A DNA stretch of 64,000 nt from Thiocapsa marina 5811 (GTDB taxonomy: Bacteria > Pseudomonadota > Gammaproteobacteria > Chromatiales > Chromatiaceae): contig NZ_AFWV01000005.1 of assembly GCF_000223985.1 (NCBI RefSeq), positions 297,076 through 361,075 of the forward strand, read 5' to 3'. The notes beneath the pieces were generated by a model. The model saw only the letters and a program-made list of their open reading frames with translations, did not search any database and had not been told where the DNA came from. This document shows, piece by piece, positions 18,787 to 28,540 of the stretch (its first letter is position 1; every line of letters begins with the position of its first letter). The position numbers and the translations under genes were made by a program.

Positions 18787-19242
18787 CTACTCTGCAGCGG
18801 CCGCGGCGATCTCCGACAGCATCTTTTCGACGTTCTCCAGCACGGCGGCACAATCGCCGAGTCCATGTCGTGCGTCGAGCCAAACCGGCGCGTTGTAGGC
18901 CACCTGCGTGACGCCGTCCGCTCCTTCCCAGATCAGCAGCTTCAACGGCAGATCGATCGCGACCGTTGCACTGCACTGCATGAGTCGTGTACCGGCCTTC
19001 GGGTTCCCGAAGATCAGTAGCTCGGTTGGCGGCAGCTCCAGCTCGGCCTTGCGGGCTCCCGCCGCGTGATCGATGCGTGCAAAGACCCCGAGACCGCGCT
19101 CGGTGATGGCCGATTCGGCACGGTCCGCTGTCTCGGCGACCCCGTGCGGGCTTGTCGACACCACCAAGCCATCGCTGCCGAGTGCCGAGGCAGCCGTCGC
19201 GATCAAGATCAACGCCACGCCCAGAAGTCCGCGTTCAAACAT
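18787..19242 (-). CDS. DUF302 domain protein, exported
   Basis: 151 residues from the start at 19242, preceded by GGAG. A signal peptide (LLGVALILIATAASALG) leads into a DUF302 domain: ERGLGVFARIDHAAGA, LLIFGNPKAGTRLMQ, IDLPLKLLIWEG and a terminal amphipathic helix. DUF302 proteins are small periplasmic or cytoplasmic proteins of unknown function, often seen in sulfur-oxidising bacteria. A second DUF302 gene lies at 38556 in the island but lacks a signal peptide. Confidence 0.82.
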   Translation of the reverse strand: MFERGLLGVALILIATAASALGSDGLVVSTSPHGVAETADRAESAITERGLGVFARIDHAAGARKAELELPPTELLIFGNPKAGTRLMQCSATVAIDLPLKLLIWEGADGVTQVAYNAPVWLDARHGLGDCAAVLENVEKMLSEIAAAAAE

Positions 19243-19516
19243 GATGAGTGCTCCGATGAAGGCGACACGATCGCCGCTGCCCGAGTTTGCCTGATGTCGG
19301 TCGCGAAGTCCGCCGCCGTCGGACAGACGCAGCAGGAACCCCGCCGCTCTGCGCCGCGCCGAGCGCGGCGACGCACGTGCGGCGATCTCTATCCGAGCGC
19401 AGACGTCTCGCAGATCGGGGCTTTCGTTGCAGTCGCGGGACGCCGGTCGATCCGCTCGAAGGCGGCCGATCGGGCAGACGCGTGCGGTGTAAGCGGATCC
19501 TGAAACGATGAAACGA

Positions 19517-20428
19517 TCACTCGCGTCCGGACCAATCGCGCGCGAACTGCCATGCCGTGCGACCGCTGCGCGAGCCGCGACGCAGGGCCCATTGGAGCGC
19601 GGCGCGCTCGAGCGCTTCGCGCCGCTCGGATGCGTCGGTTTCGGATGCCGACGCTTCGGATGTCGTGGCGAGACGGGCAAGCCAGTGATGCACAAGGGCG
19701 AGGTATTGGGCCTGACTGAAGGGGTGAAAGGCGACCCAGAGCCCGAACCGATCGGAGAGCGAGATCTTCTCCTCGACCGATTCGCCGTGATGCAGCTCCC
19801 CGTCGATGAAACGGGCCTCCCGGTTCTCCGACTGGAGCTCCGGCAGGAGGTGGCGGCGGTTCGAGGTGGCGTAGATGAGCAGGTTCTCCGGGGTCGCTGT
19901 GATCGAGCCGTCCAAGGCGGCCTTGAGCGCCTTGTAGCCGGATTCGCTGGCCTCGAAGGAGAGGTCGTCGCAGAAGAGGATGAAGCGTTCCGGGCGGTCG
20001 CGAATCAGCTCCAGGATCTCGGGGAGTTGAATTAGGTCGTCCTTGTCGACCTCGATCAGACGCAGCCCGCGATCGCGCATCGCATTGAAGACGGCCTTGA
20101 TCAGCGAGGACTTGCCGGTCCCGCGCGAGCCCCACAGCAGGACGTTGTTGGCCCCGCGACCGGCGAGAAACTGCGCGGTATTGCGCTCGATCTCGGCCTT
20201 CTGTCGATCCAGACAGAGCAGGTCGTCGAGGTCGATTCGGTGCGGTGCGGGCACCGCCTGCAACCAGCCGCGATCGCCTTGGCTGCGCCACCGAAAGGCG
20301 TGGGCGGTCCAGTCCGGGGCATCGGTGCCGGCCGGAAGCAGGACCGCGAGACGCTCCAGAAGGGTCTCTGCGCGTTGGAGGAGTCGTTTCTTTGCGCCCA
20401 TATCGCTATCCGTCGTGTTCGATAACAT
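19517..20428 (-). CDS. ATP-binding protein, DUF815/AAA family
   Basis: A 303-residue AAA-type ATPase. Walker A is LLWGSRGTGKSSLIK near residue 105, Walker B is RFILFCDDLSFE, and YATSNRRHLLPE is a sensor I-like segment. This pattern matches DUF815, a widespread family of unknown cellular role. No membrane helix or DNA-binding domain is visible. It stands alone between a DUF302 gene and the GGDEF/EAL gene, on the same strand as both. Confidence 0.85.
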   Translation of the reverse strand: MLSNTTDSDMGAKKRLLQRAETLLERLAVLLPAGTDAPDWTAHAFRWRSQGDRGWLQAVPAPHRIDLDDLLCLDRQKAEIERNTAQFLAGRGANNVLLWGSRGTGKSSLIKAVFNAMRDRGLRLIEVDKDDLIQLPEILELIRDRPERFILFCDDLSFEASESGYKALKAALDGSITATPENLLIYATSNRRHLLPELQSENREARFIDGELHHGESVEEKISLSDRFGLWVAFHPFSQAQYLALVHHWLARLATTSEASASETDASERREALERAALQWALRRGSRSGRTAWQFARDWSGRE

Positions 20429-20464
20429 CCGTCGCTCGGCGGATCCGCCCGTCGCGCGCCGGTC

Positions 20465-22510
20465 TCAATGCGCGATCGAGCCGGTCAGCGCAGCCGCCGG
20501 GGGCCGCTCGGGTGAATCCTGTCGCAAGGCGCGATGCAGCCGAAGATCCTCCAGCCGCAACGGCCGTCCGACCCCGAAACCTTGCGCATAGTCCACACCC
20601 ATCGCGCGGAGTCGTTCGATGAGCTCCGGTGTCTCGGCCCATTCCGCAATGGTTTTCATGCCCAACACATGGCCGATGTGGTTGATGGACGAAACGAGCG
20701 CACGATCGACGGGGTCGGTCTCCAGATTACGCACGAAGCTTCCGTCGATCTTCAGATAGTCCACCGGCAGGAGCTTCAGGTAGGCATAGGAAGCGAAACC
20801 TGTTCCGAAATCGTCGACCGCGAAGGATGTCCCGAGCGCGCGCATCTCCTGCATGAAGGTCCGCGCGCGGCGTAGATCCGCCACGGCGGCCGTCTCCGTG
20901 ATCTCGAAGCAGATGCTGGCGTAGGGGATCGCGTACTCGGCGAACTGACGCTTGAGATACGCCGTGAAGCCCTCGTCCATCAGGGTGGTCCCGGACAGGT
21001 TGATCGCCAGCATGAAGCGATCGGGAACCGCCGCGTGCCAAGCGGTGAGCTGCTCGGACTGGTGGGAGAAGACATGCGTGACGATCCACCGGTCGATCGT
21101 CGGCATGAGGATGTGACGCTCGGCCGCCGGGATAAAGGCGTCCGGCACGACGGCATTGCCCTTCTCGTCCTGCATCCGGGCCAGGATCTCGTAGTGGATC
21201 GGCTGATCGGTGCCGTTGAGCGGTTGGATCGGCTGCGCCATGATCCGGAATCGCCCGTCGCTCAGCGCACGCCCGATGACGGGCAGGAGGGCGAGATCTC
21301 CGCGGTGACGGACACTCTCGGCATCGCGATGACCATAGACATGGATGCGATCCCGGCCCTGTTTCTTGGCGGTACGGCAGGCGATGTCGGCGTGTCCGAG
21401 CGCATCGACAGCGCTCATCTTCGCGGGGTCGAAGACGACCAAGCCGATGCTCAGCGTGATGTCGAACGAGCGTTCCTGCCAGGTGAATAGAAAATTGCGA
21501 GTCGTGCGAATCAGATCCTCGCAAAGCCCTTTTGCCTGGTTTGCCGCATCGCCGACGAAGAGGGCGACGATCTCGTCTCCGCTCAAGCGAGCGAGCGCGG
21601 TCGCGGTGCCCAACTTGGTTTTGGCGATCTGCCCGAGCTGTTCGAGGACCTTGTTGCCGGCAGCGTGCCCGAAGGAGTCGTTGATGACCTTGAAACGGTC
21701 GATATCGATCAAGCAGAGGGCGTGCTTGGGGTTCTTGCCGCGCAGCGGCGTTACGGCACCGAGGATGCGCTCGAAGGTCGGGCGGTTTTGAAGCCCTGTC
21801 AGCGGGTCGCGCTGCTCGAGAAACTCCATGCGTTGCTCGCTGCGCTCGAGGTCGGTCATGTCTTCGGCGATCAGCAGTCGGAAATCCTCCCCGTCCAGCG
21901 TCAGAGGCCGGGTCAGCAAGCGCATCGGGAAGTGCCGATCATCCGCCCGCACGCCGGAGAGGTGCAGCACTTGCGATCCGAGTCCCGCGCTGGCGCGAGC
22001 GCTGTCGATCACCTCCGACAGTCGAAGATCCGGAATCAGCATCTCGATCGGTAGGGTCAAGGTCTCCTCGCAAAGGCGCCCGAAGAGGATCTCCGCAGCC
22101 GGATTGAACAAGCGAATCCGACCGTCGACGTCGGTCAGGATCACCCCGTGCGAGACGGTGCCCAGCAGGGCGCGCAAGGTCTCGCCGGCGGCGTCCAGGT
22201 CGGCGAGGTCATGCAGCTCCGCGCGTGCGAGGGTGCGGAAACGCCAATAGTAGAGGAGCGCGATCGTAATCGTGGCGATCGCGACAACCAGTGCCAAGGC
22301 GAGCAGGACTCCGAGCTCGACCTGGTGTCTGCTTGAATCGGTCGCCATCGCGGACATCCGCTCGCGATAGTCCCAGGCCACCAGGCCAAAGGTCAGGAGG
22401 CTGCCGCTCAGGGCGATCAGAAAACCCCGAGTGGCCGAGTGCGTGGAGGCCGGGACTATTCGCCAGGGTCTCCAGGGATGCCGAATCAATCGGTTCAGAC
22501 GCGGACTCAT
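20465..22510 (-). CDS. PAS-GGDEF-EAL cyclic-di-GMP signalling protein
   Basis: 681 residues from the start at 22510; a longer frame would overlap ettA. Two membrane helices (about 35-55 and 70-95) precede a PAS domain (GVILTDVDGRIRLFNPAAE), a GGDEF domain and an EAL domain. The GGDEF loop reads RLSGDEIVA, so the terminal Phe is replaced by Ile and the first Gly by Ser, and cyclase activity is doubtful. The EAL domain keeps key residues: YEILARM (E), LAINLSG (N), FEITETA (E), AVDDFGTGF (DD) and LKIDGSF (K), so it is probably an active c-di-GMP phosphodiesterase. Confidence 0.88.
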   Translation of the reverse strand: MSPRLNRLIRHPWRPWRIVPASTHSATRGFLIALSGSLLTFGLVAWDYRERMSAMATDSSRHQVELGVLLALALVVAIATITIALLYYWRFRTLARAELHDLADLDAAGETLRALLGTVSHGVILTDVDGRIRLFNPAAEILFGRLCEETLTLPIEMLIPDLRLSEVIDSARASAGLGSQVLHLSGVRADDRHFPMRLLTRPLTLDGEDFRLLIAEDMTDLERSEQRMEFLEQRDPLTGLQNRPTFERILGAVTPLRGKNPKHALCLIDIDRFKVINDSFGHAAGNKVLEQLGQIAKTKLGTATALARLSGDEIVALFVGDAANQAKGLCEDLIRTTRNFLFTWQERSFDITLSIGLVVFDPAKMSAVDALGHADIACRTAKKQGRDRIHVYGHRDAESVRHRGDLALLPVIGRALSDGRFRIMAQPIQPLNGTDQPIHYEILARMQDEKGNAVVPDAFIPAAERHILMPTIDRWIVTHVFSHQSEQLTAWHAAVPDRFMLAINLSGTTLMDEGFTAYLKRQFAEYAIPYASICFEITETAAVADLRRARTFMQEMRALGTSFAVDDFGTGFASYAYLKLLPVDYLKIDGSFVRNLETDPVDRALVSSINHIGHVLGMKTIAEWAETPELIERLRAMGVDYAQGFGVGRPLRLEDLRLHRALRQDSPERPPAAALTGSIAH

Positions 22511-22538
22511 GGTCAGGCGCAGAAGGCCCCGCGGCCGA

Positions 22539-24206
<1,668 letters not shown>

Positions 24207-24468
24207 GGATTCGGGAGTCTTTTCTTCGTGACGATGTCGTCGAGGGACTGGATTTCGCGAGGGCGCGCGGTGGTGCGCTGCGTCGGTCGTGACCGGGATT
24301 CGGACCGACCGCTTCTTCGCGACATTCTGCGCCGGCCGCCGAGAAATGTCCAAGGCACGGGGCGTGCAACGCGGTGAAACATCCGCATGTGACCGGTCTA
24401 GAATAGCGCTGAACAGGCCCTCCCCGAAGGGACGATGCCGCCCCCTACGTGCACCGAGGAACAACCTG

Positions 24469-25011
24469 ATGGGCGAGACAATGATTCCCGTGGTCGGCTT
24501 CGTCGCCCCGAGCGGGACAGGCAAGACCACCTTGGTGCTGCAGGTCGTCGCCGCCCTCGACGGTCGCGGTCTGCGGGTCGGCTACCTCAAACATGCACAT
24601 CATCGCTTTGACTTGGACGTGCCCGGCAAGGACAGCTATGAGGTGCGCGAGGCCGGTGCGCAGCAGACCCTGCTGGCCTCGAAGGCACGCTGGGCGTTGC
24701 AGGTTCGCAATCCGGTGCAGGGCGAGGATCCGGATCTCCATCGGATGCTCTCGCGATTCGAGTTCGAGCGTCTCGATTTGATCCTGGTGGAAGGCTTCAA
24801 GCACGCGGACTATCCGAAGATCGAGGTCTATCGCCCGGCCACCGGGCAGGCGCCGCTCTATCCCGATGATCCGGGCATCATCGCCGTGGCCACCGACGTC
24901 GCCCTCGCGGTCGAGTCATCGCTCGTCGTGCTCCCCCTCAACTCGCCCGAGGCCGTCGCCGACTTCATCCTGACGCGTCTGGATGCCGTCCGTTTGCGCG
25001 TTGCTTGCTGA
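24469..25011 (+). CDS. mobB: Molybdopterin-guanine dinucleotide biosynthesis adaptor MobB
   Basis: 180 residues. The P-loop [13 protein letters not shown] starts the protein, and [24 protein letters not shown] and [17 protein letters not shown] are hallmark MobB blocks. It is a GTP-binding accessory of MobA in making the bis-MGD cofactor for molybdoenzymes such as DMSO-reductase-family enzymes. It is divergent from ettA with a 262-bp gap that presumably holds both promoters. No mobA is adjacent. Confidence 0.92.
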   Translation: MGETMIPVVGFVAPSGTGKTTLVLQVVAALDGRGLRVGYLKHAHHRFDLDVPGKDSYEVREAGAQQTLLASKARWALQVRNPVQGEDPDLHRMLSRFEFERLDLILVEGFKHADYPKIEVYRPATGQAPLYPDDPGIIAVATDVALAVESSLVVLPLNSPEAVADFILTRLDAVRLRVAC

Positions 25012-25112
25012 TCCATTCGGCGTCCGCGAAGAACCGGACCCCGGACTCCCCGATCGCGACCGCACCGCGGGCCGGGGGATGCGTGGATCCCGGCATCGTT
25101 GCCCGCCGGCGC

Positions 25113-25988
25113 CTATTTCTCCGCTGTCAGATAAGCGATCCAGCCGGCGTCCGGCTCCCCGCTTTCGACCGGCACGAAGACACCGTCCGGCTTGCCGCGC
25201 GCATCCCATCCCTGCCAATAGACCATCACGCGCGAAAAACCGGCCGCCGCCAACAGCTCGCGGATCTCCGGCAAGGTCCACAGCCGCCAATCGTAGCTGA
25301 AGGCACGTGGCCACGCCGATCCGTCGTCGAACCGAAAGTGGATATGACAGACCAGCCTGCCGGTCACGGGTTCGTAGGCCGCTTGCTCCCAGATATAGGT
25401 GAAGCTGCCGCCCTGCGGGTCCGCGACACGCCGCTCCTCGGTGAGCAGGCGAAAGGTATCGTAACCACCGAAGGCATCGAGAAAAAAGATCCCTCCCACG
25501 GCCAAGGTGTCGCGCACCCGTTCGAAATAGCGCAGCAGATGACACCGGTCTCTGAGCAGCCAGTAGCTGCAATTCATCGCCAACACGATATCGGGGGAGG
25601 GCGTCTCCACCTCGCGGACATCTCCCGCGATCAAGGCGACGCGTGCCCGTGCGGACGCGTCCAATGCCGCGAGATTATGATGCTCCCCCCAGGCCAGGAC
25701 ATCGGGGTCCAGGTCCACGCCCCAGGCCCGATTGCGTTTGCGCCGACCCACCCACTCGCAGCACACCGCGGCCGTCCCGCAAAAATCCTCCCGCAGCATC
25801 CGAGCGCTTCGCCCGCGCAATTGCCGAAAGGTCCGATCGACGAAATCGATCTCCGTTCGCGGGTTCTGGACAGCGAGCTGATACAGGCGGCAACGATCGG
25901 CAACATCGGCCATCGCCGGATGCGCCGGGTCTTTCGGGGAAACCATGTGCTTGCGGAAGTCTCTCTCGGTGGATTTCGGACAGGACAT
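25113..25988 (-). CDS. SAM-dependent methyltransferase
   Basis: A 291-residue class I methyltransferase. REDFCGTAAVCCEWV is an unusual motif I region, WGVDLDPDVLAWGEHHN carries the acidic residue for the SAM ribose, and DIVLAMNCSYWLL is the post-II segment. The second half is rich in Trp, Tyr and Phe and would bind the substrate, which is unknown. It is convergent with mobB, with about 100 bp between the stops, and is the last chromosomal gene before tRNA-Ser. Confidence 0.85.
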   Translation of the reverse strand: MSCPKSTERDFRKHMVSPKDPAHPAMADVADRCRLYQLAVQNPRTEIDFVDRTFRQLRGRSARMLREDFCGTAAVCCEWVGRRKRNRAWGVDLDPDVLAWGEHHNLAALDASARARVALIAGDVREVETPSPDIVLAMNCSYWLLRDRCHLLRYFERVRDTLAVGGIFFLDAFGGYDTFRLLTEERRVADPQGGSFTYIWEQAAYEPVTGRLVCHIHFRFDDGSAWPRAFSYDWRLWTLPEIRELLAAAGFSRVMVYWQGWDARGKPDGVFVPVESGEPDAGWIAYLTAEK

Positions 25989-26134
25989 ATCCCGCCGCCG
26001 ACCCCGCGTCCATGACGATTCGTCGAGCGGGATTTGAACGCGACGACACCTTCCTGTACTCTACGCGGCTCGCGGATCATAGCGCCGGATGGCCCAAGAG
26101 TCGTCCACCCGAGCGCGATGCGCGAAACCCCCGC

Positions 26135-26225
26135 GGAGAGGTGTCCGAGTGGCTTAAGGAGCACGCCTGGAAAGTGTGTATAGGTTAACAGCCTATCGAG
26201 GGTTCGAATCCCTCCCTCTCCGCCA
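26135..26225 (+). tRNA. tRNA-Ser (anticodon GGA), CCA encoded
   Basis: The 7-bp acceptor stem GGAGAGG/CCTCTCC is perfect, with discriminator G and genomic CCA. The anticodon stem is CACGC/GTGTG with loop CTGGAAA, giving anticodon GGA at 26169-26171. A long variable arm (ATAGGTTAACAGCCTAT) and the T-arm GGTTCGAATCC complete a class II serine tRNA. Directly after CCA the sequence turns AT-rich, which is the usual picture at an island insertion site. Confidence 0.95.
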
Positions 26226-26764
26226 CTAATTTTACTTAAAGACTTGATCTAAAAAGAAAAATAATAGCAAGATAGTCGATATACCCACAAACGTACCCAC
26301 AAAATGCTTCGGGCTTTCCCAAGCCGTCCTTGGACAAAGTAGCAGATCCCGAACGCCTGCAGTCGGCAATCCATGTTCTCTTCGTCCAGCGTGTGATCTT
26401 CCATGAGAGATCGCCGCACCTCGTCGGGACCACCTCGACGTCCATTGCCGGTGTATTTCGCAATTTTTCCGGCTGATGTTTACCCTGCCAATGTCGATGC
26501 CGATCGCATACCGACCAAGCGACCCTGTCGGCTGCGCGAAAAAGCGCGTTGGTTGGTCGCGACGGCACGCTTCTCCGATCGCGCCTTGTTGTTGTCGCTG
26601 GTGCTGGATGACGGCTTGCACATGACAGCCCTATGTCGACGCGGACGGGTGCGATCCGCCGCTTGCAGACGTCGGTCGACCTCGCATGTGACGATAGGTG
26701 CCGGTGCCCAAAGGTGCTTCACGGCCTCGGAGCCTCCTCGGCCACTTTCGATTCGGTAGCCGGT
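26226..26764. other. AT-rich island boundary, no supported gene
   Basis: The first 80 bases after the tRNA are far more AT-rich than the chromosome. No integrase or integrase fragment is readable in six frames here. The open frames present have no family resemblance and show codon use unlike real genes nearby. Confidence 0.6.
26282..26304 (+). repeat. Tandem TACCCACAAA direct repeats beside the tRNA
   Basis: Two copies of TACCCACAAA start at 26282 and 26294, a 12-bp period, 57 bp past the tRNA CCA end. Short repeats near a tRNA att site are often arm-type integrase sites; that role here is inference. Confidence 0.5.
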
Positions 26765-26911
26765 TTAGCCGATACCGGGCGCGTCGCCGATCGCGCGGTC
26801 GGCTCGACCACCCAAAGGCGCATCCCGTACTCTCCGAAGAACCGCCAGCGCCATTGCGTCGTAGGCGTCACCGCGGGCGGTCGAGTCGATTGCGCCGTCG
26901 ACGAAGATCAC
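26765..26911 (-). CDS. Possible small protein in the alpA operon (48 aa)
   Basis: A GTG-started frame of 48 codons, VIFVDGAIDSTARGDAYDAMALAVLRRVRD and on, with an amino-acid mix typical of a real protein. Its GTG overlaps the stop of the preceding 32-codon frame (GTGA). It could also be the tail of a broken longer gene. No family recognised. Confidence 0.3.
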   Translation of the reverse strand: MIFVDGAIDSTARGDAYDAMALAVLRRVRDAPLGGRADRAIGDAPGIG

Positions 26912-27006
26912 GCGGACCGCCTCCACTCGCCGTCACGGGAGGGCAGGGTGTCCGCGATCCGCACCGGTTCGCCTTTGCACCGCACCGAATCGGAAAGACG
27001 CCGCAC
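26908..27006 (-). CDS. Possible small protein downstream of alpA (32 aa)
   Basis: A GTG-started frame of 32 codons begins 3 bp after the alpA-like stop on the same strand and overlaps the next small frame by GTGA. It is basic (MRRLSDSVRCKGEPVRIADT). It is supported only by position and coupling. Confidence 0.25.
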   Translation of the reverse strand: MRRLSDSVRCKGEPVRIADTLPSRDGEWRRSA

Positions 27007-27009
27007 GTT

Positions 27010-27336
27010 TCAGCCTGCTCTGCGCAGCGCGTGCGACTTTGGAGGGGGCGAAGACGCGACGGCCGCGCCAACGACGGCGCCGGAATCGCCGCCGAGTCCG
27101 AAGGTCGATCGCTGTGTATGAAGACCGTCGACCAGGGTGCGCAGATCCTCATCGTCGATAGTACGGATCAGCGCGGCGATCACCGCGTCGATCTCATGCT
27201 CGGGCCAAGCGGACGCGCGCGCACCGAGCGCGATCGGACGCGGAAACAACCCGGCGGCGATGCGGGCATAGAGTCCGGAGCGACTGTAGCCGGTACGCTC
27301 CAAGACAGTTCGTAAACGCAGGACGCAGGTTGGCAT
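27010..27336 (-). CDS. alpA: AlpA-family transcriptional regulator
   Basis: 108 residues from the ATG at 27336, preceded by GGAG. The N-terminus LRLRTVLERTGYSRSGLYARIAAGLFPRPIALGARASAWPEHEIDAVI is the short winged-helix/MerR-like fold of AlpA proteins, in which the last block reads the DNA. AlpA-like proteins of P4-type islands commonly control integrase or excision genes. Here no integrase is adjacent; the two small frames downstream are the only candidates for an operon partner. The C-terminal 35 residues are Gly/Ala/Pro-rich and poorly conserved. Confidence 0.85.
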   Translation of the reverse strand: MPTCVLRLRTVLERTGYSRSGLYARIAAGLFPRPIALGARASAWPEHEIDAVIAALIRTIDDEDLRTLVDGLHTQRSTFGLGGDSGAVVGAAVASSPPPKSHALRRAG

Positions 27337-27452
27337 GCGGGATCTCCATGATGTGATCGGTTCGTTGCGCGTCAGCGAGCACCCGCAGTGTCGTGAGTCC
27401 GAATAGCGTTCGGCTGAATCTGATCGCGCCGGTCGAGAAAAGCGGTTCGTGG

Positions 27453-28052
27453 TCAAGAGTGTGTTTTCGCGTCTCGATTCGGTTTGCCTTGCTTGGCCGC
27501 CGAGGAGGCGAGGGGCTCCGTCGGTGCGTCGTCCTTGCGGTCACGCCCCGTCCGAGACACCTTCAACGCGCAGATCGGGCAATCCACGGACCGGCGCGAG
27601 AACGCCCCTGCCACGTAGGGGATCGCGCAGGGCTCGCAGGTGCGGAAGAGCACGAGCCCCGTGGTGAGGTCGCGGGCGATCACCCAGCCCTGGTTGATGT
27701 CGAGGGGTGGGCCGAGCGTGTCGGATCCCGTCAACCCCGCCATCTGCTCCAGATAGAGGCGGTGCCCCGTGAGCAGCGCCTCGATGTCGATGCATCGCTG
27801 AACCGCCGCCCCGCCGAAGGCGCGATACAGGCCCGTAAACAATGATGCGTTGGCCTGGCGACGCGCCGTGCCGAGGAGCGTGGCGGTGCTCGGCAGCTGA
27901 CCGGGCAAAGGCTTGCAGCCGTGGATCTCGTAGTGCAGTTCGCGCAGCACGGCCGGCCGCAGACCGCTGATCCGCGCCACAAGCGAGGTGCGCATGCCGC
28001 GCCGGATCAAGGCGATCGCCAGCTGCGTCCTGGCGTGATGCCGAAGTCTCAT
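27453..28052 (-). CDS. FlhC-like transcriptional activator subunit (SetC/AcaC-like)
   Basis: 199 residues from the ATG at 28052, which overlaps the FlhD-like stop as ATGA. The match to FlhC is clear: LAIALIRRGMRTSLVARISGL, LHYEIHGCKPLPGQLP, ASLFTGLY, HRLYLEQ, then a region ending in a four-cysteine zinc site TCEPC...DCPIC (C139, C142, C158, C161; E. coli FlhC uses 137, 140, 157, 160). No flagellar genes are near. On mobile elements such FlhC relatives (SetC, AcaC) pair with an FlhD-like partner to switch on conjugation. That is the likely role here, given the tra genes on the same island. Confidence 0.88.
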   Translation of the reverse strand: MRLRHHARTQLAIALIRRGMRTSLVARISGLRPAVLRELHYEIHGCKPLPGQLPSTATLLGTARRQANASLFTGLYRAFGGAAVQRCIDIEALLTGHRLYLEQMAGLTGSDTLGPPLDINQGWVIARDLTTGLVLFRTCEPCAIPYVAGAFSRRSVDCPICALKVSRTGRDRKDDAPTEPLASSAAKQGKPNRDAKTHS

Positions 28053-28405
28053 GGCTGCGCGACCTCCTCGGCGGCGAGCAGAATCACCTGCAGCCCCAAC
28101 CCGAGTGCGGACGGCCCGGTCGTGCGAAGACGGTCCTGCAGCCAGCACACGCGAAAGCGCGGTCGAAACAACAGCACGCCCGAAGCGGCCAGCTCGCGCA
28201 GCATCGTGAGCGAGGCGTGCCGCAGGATCTCCAGCACCTCCCGGTCGAGACCATAGACCAAGACGGCCTTTTCGGCGTCCGAACGCGCCAGCTCGCGGGC
28301 ACCGAGCAGCCACATCAGATTCAGGGTATCGACCTCGCAATCTTGGTACGCCGCAGGGTTTGTCCGGGGTGGTTCCCCGTCGGGGGTAGAGTGCGTGTCC
28401 GTCAT
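28049..28405 (-). CDS. FlhD-like transcriptional activator subunit (SetD/AcaD-like)
   Basis: 118 residues from the ATG at 28405. DTLNLMWLLGARELARSDAEKAVLVYGLDREVLEILRHASLTMLRELAASGVLLFRPRF follows the helical pattern of FlhD (dimerisation helices, then the HTH-like segment before FRFD in E. coli). The order D then C with an ATGA overlap equals flhDC and acaDC. The product should form a hetero-oligomer with the FlhC-like protein and help contact DNA. A GTG 12 bp upstream is an alternative start. Confidence 0.82.
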   Translation of the reverse strand: MTDTHSTPDGEPPRTNPAAYQDCEVDTLNLMWLLGARELARSDAEKAVLVYGLDREVLEILRHASLTMLRELAASGVLLFRPRFRVCWLQDRLRTTGPSALGLGLQVILLAAEEVAQP

Positions 28406-28442
28406 CTTCGTTCTCACGGCAGAAAAACATGTTGACGGTGCT

Positions 28443-28472
28443 ATAATCGTGCGTATAAAACGAACTTGTCAA
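28443..28472 (-). promoter_or_regulatory. Promoter for the flhDC-like operon
   Basis: On the minus strand, a perfect -35 TTGACA (28467-28472) is followed after 18 bp by GATTAT (28443-28448), a 4/6 match to the -10 box. It lies about 40 bp upstream of the FlhD-like start, in a strongly AT-rich gap shared with the divergent repressor gene. Confidence 0.6.
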
Positions 28473-28493
28473 ATAAAAAAGCGCAATAAACGT

Positions 28494-28512
28494 CGTTAAG
28501 AGCACTATAACG
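28494..28512. promoter_or_regulatory. Candidate operator between activator and repressor
   Basis: A 19-bp interrupted palindrome with arms CGTTA and TAACG around AGAGCACTA. The TATAAC inside it (28506-28511) could be the repressor gene's own -10 box. Position and symmetry suggest binding of the XRE repressor encoded 29 bp downstream; binding is inference. Confidence 0.45.
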
Positions 28513-28540
28513 CGATTTCTCGGCGCTCGACTCGGGTGGT

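Noticed and set aside
26232..26621. Minus-strand frame ending next to the tRNA, considered as an integrase remnant
   Set aside because: No catalytic R-HxxR-Y pattern or other integrase block can be read in any of the three frames.
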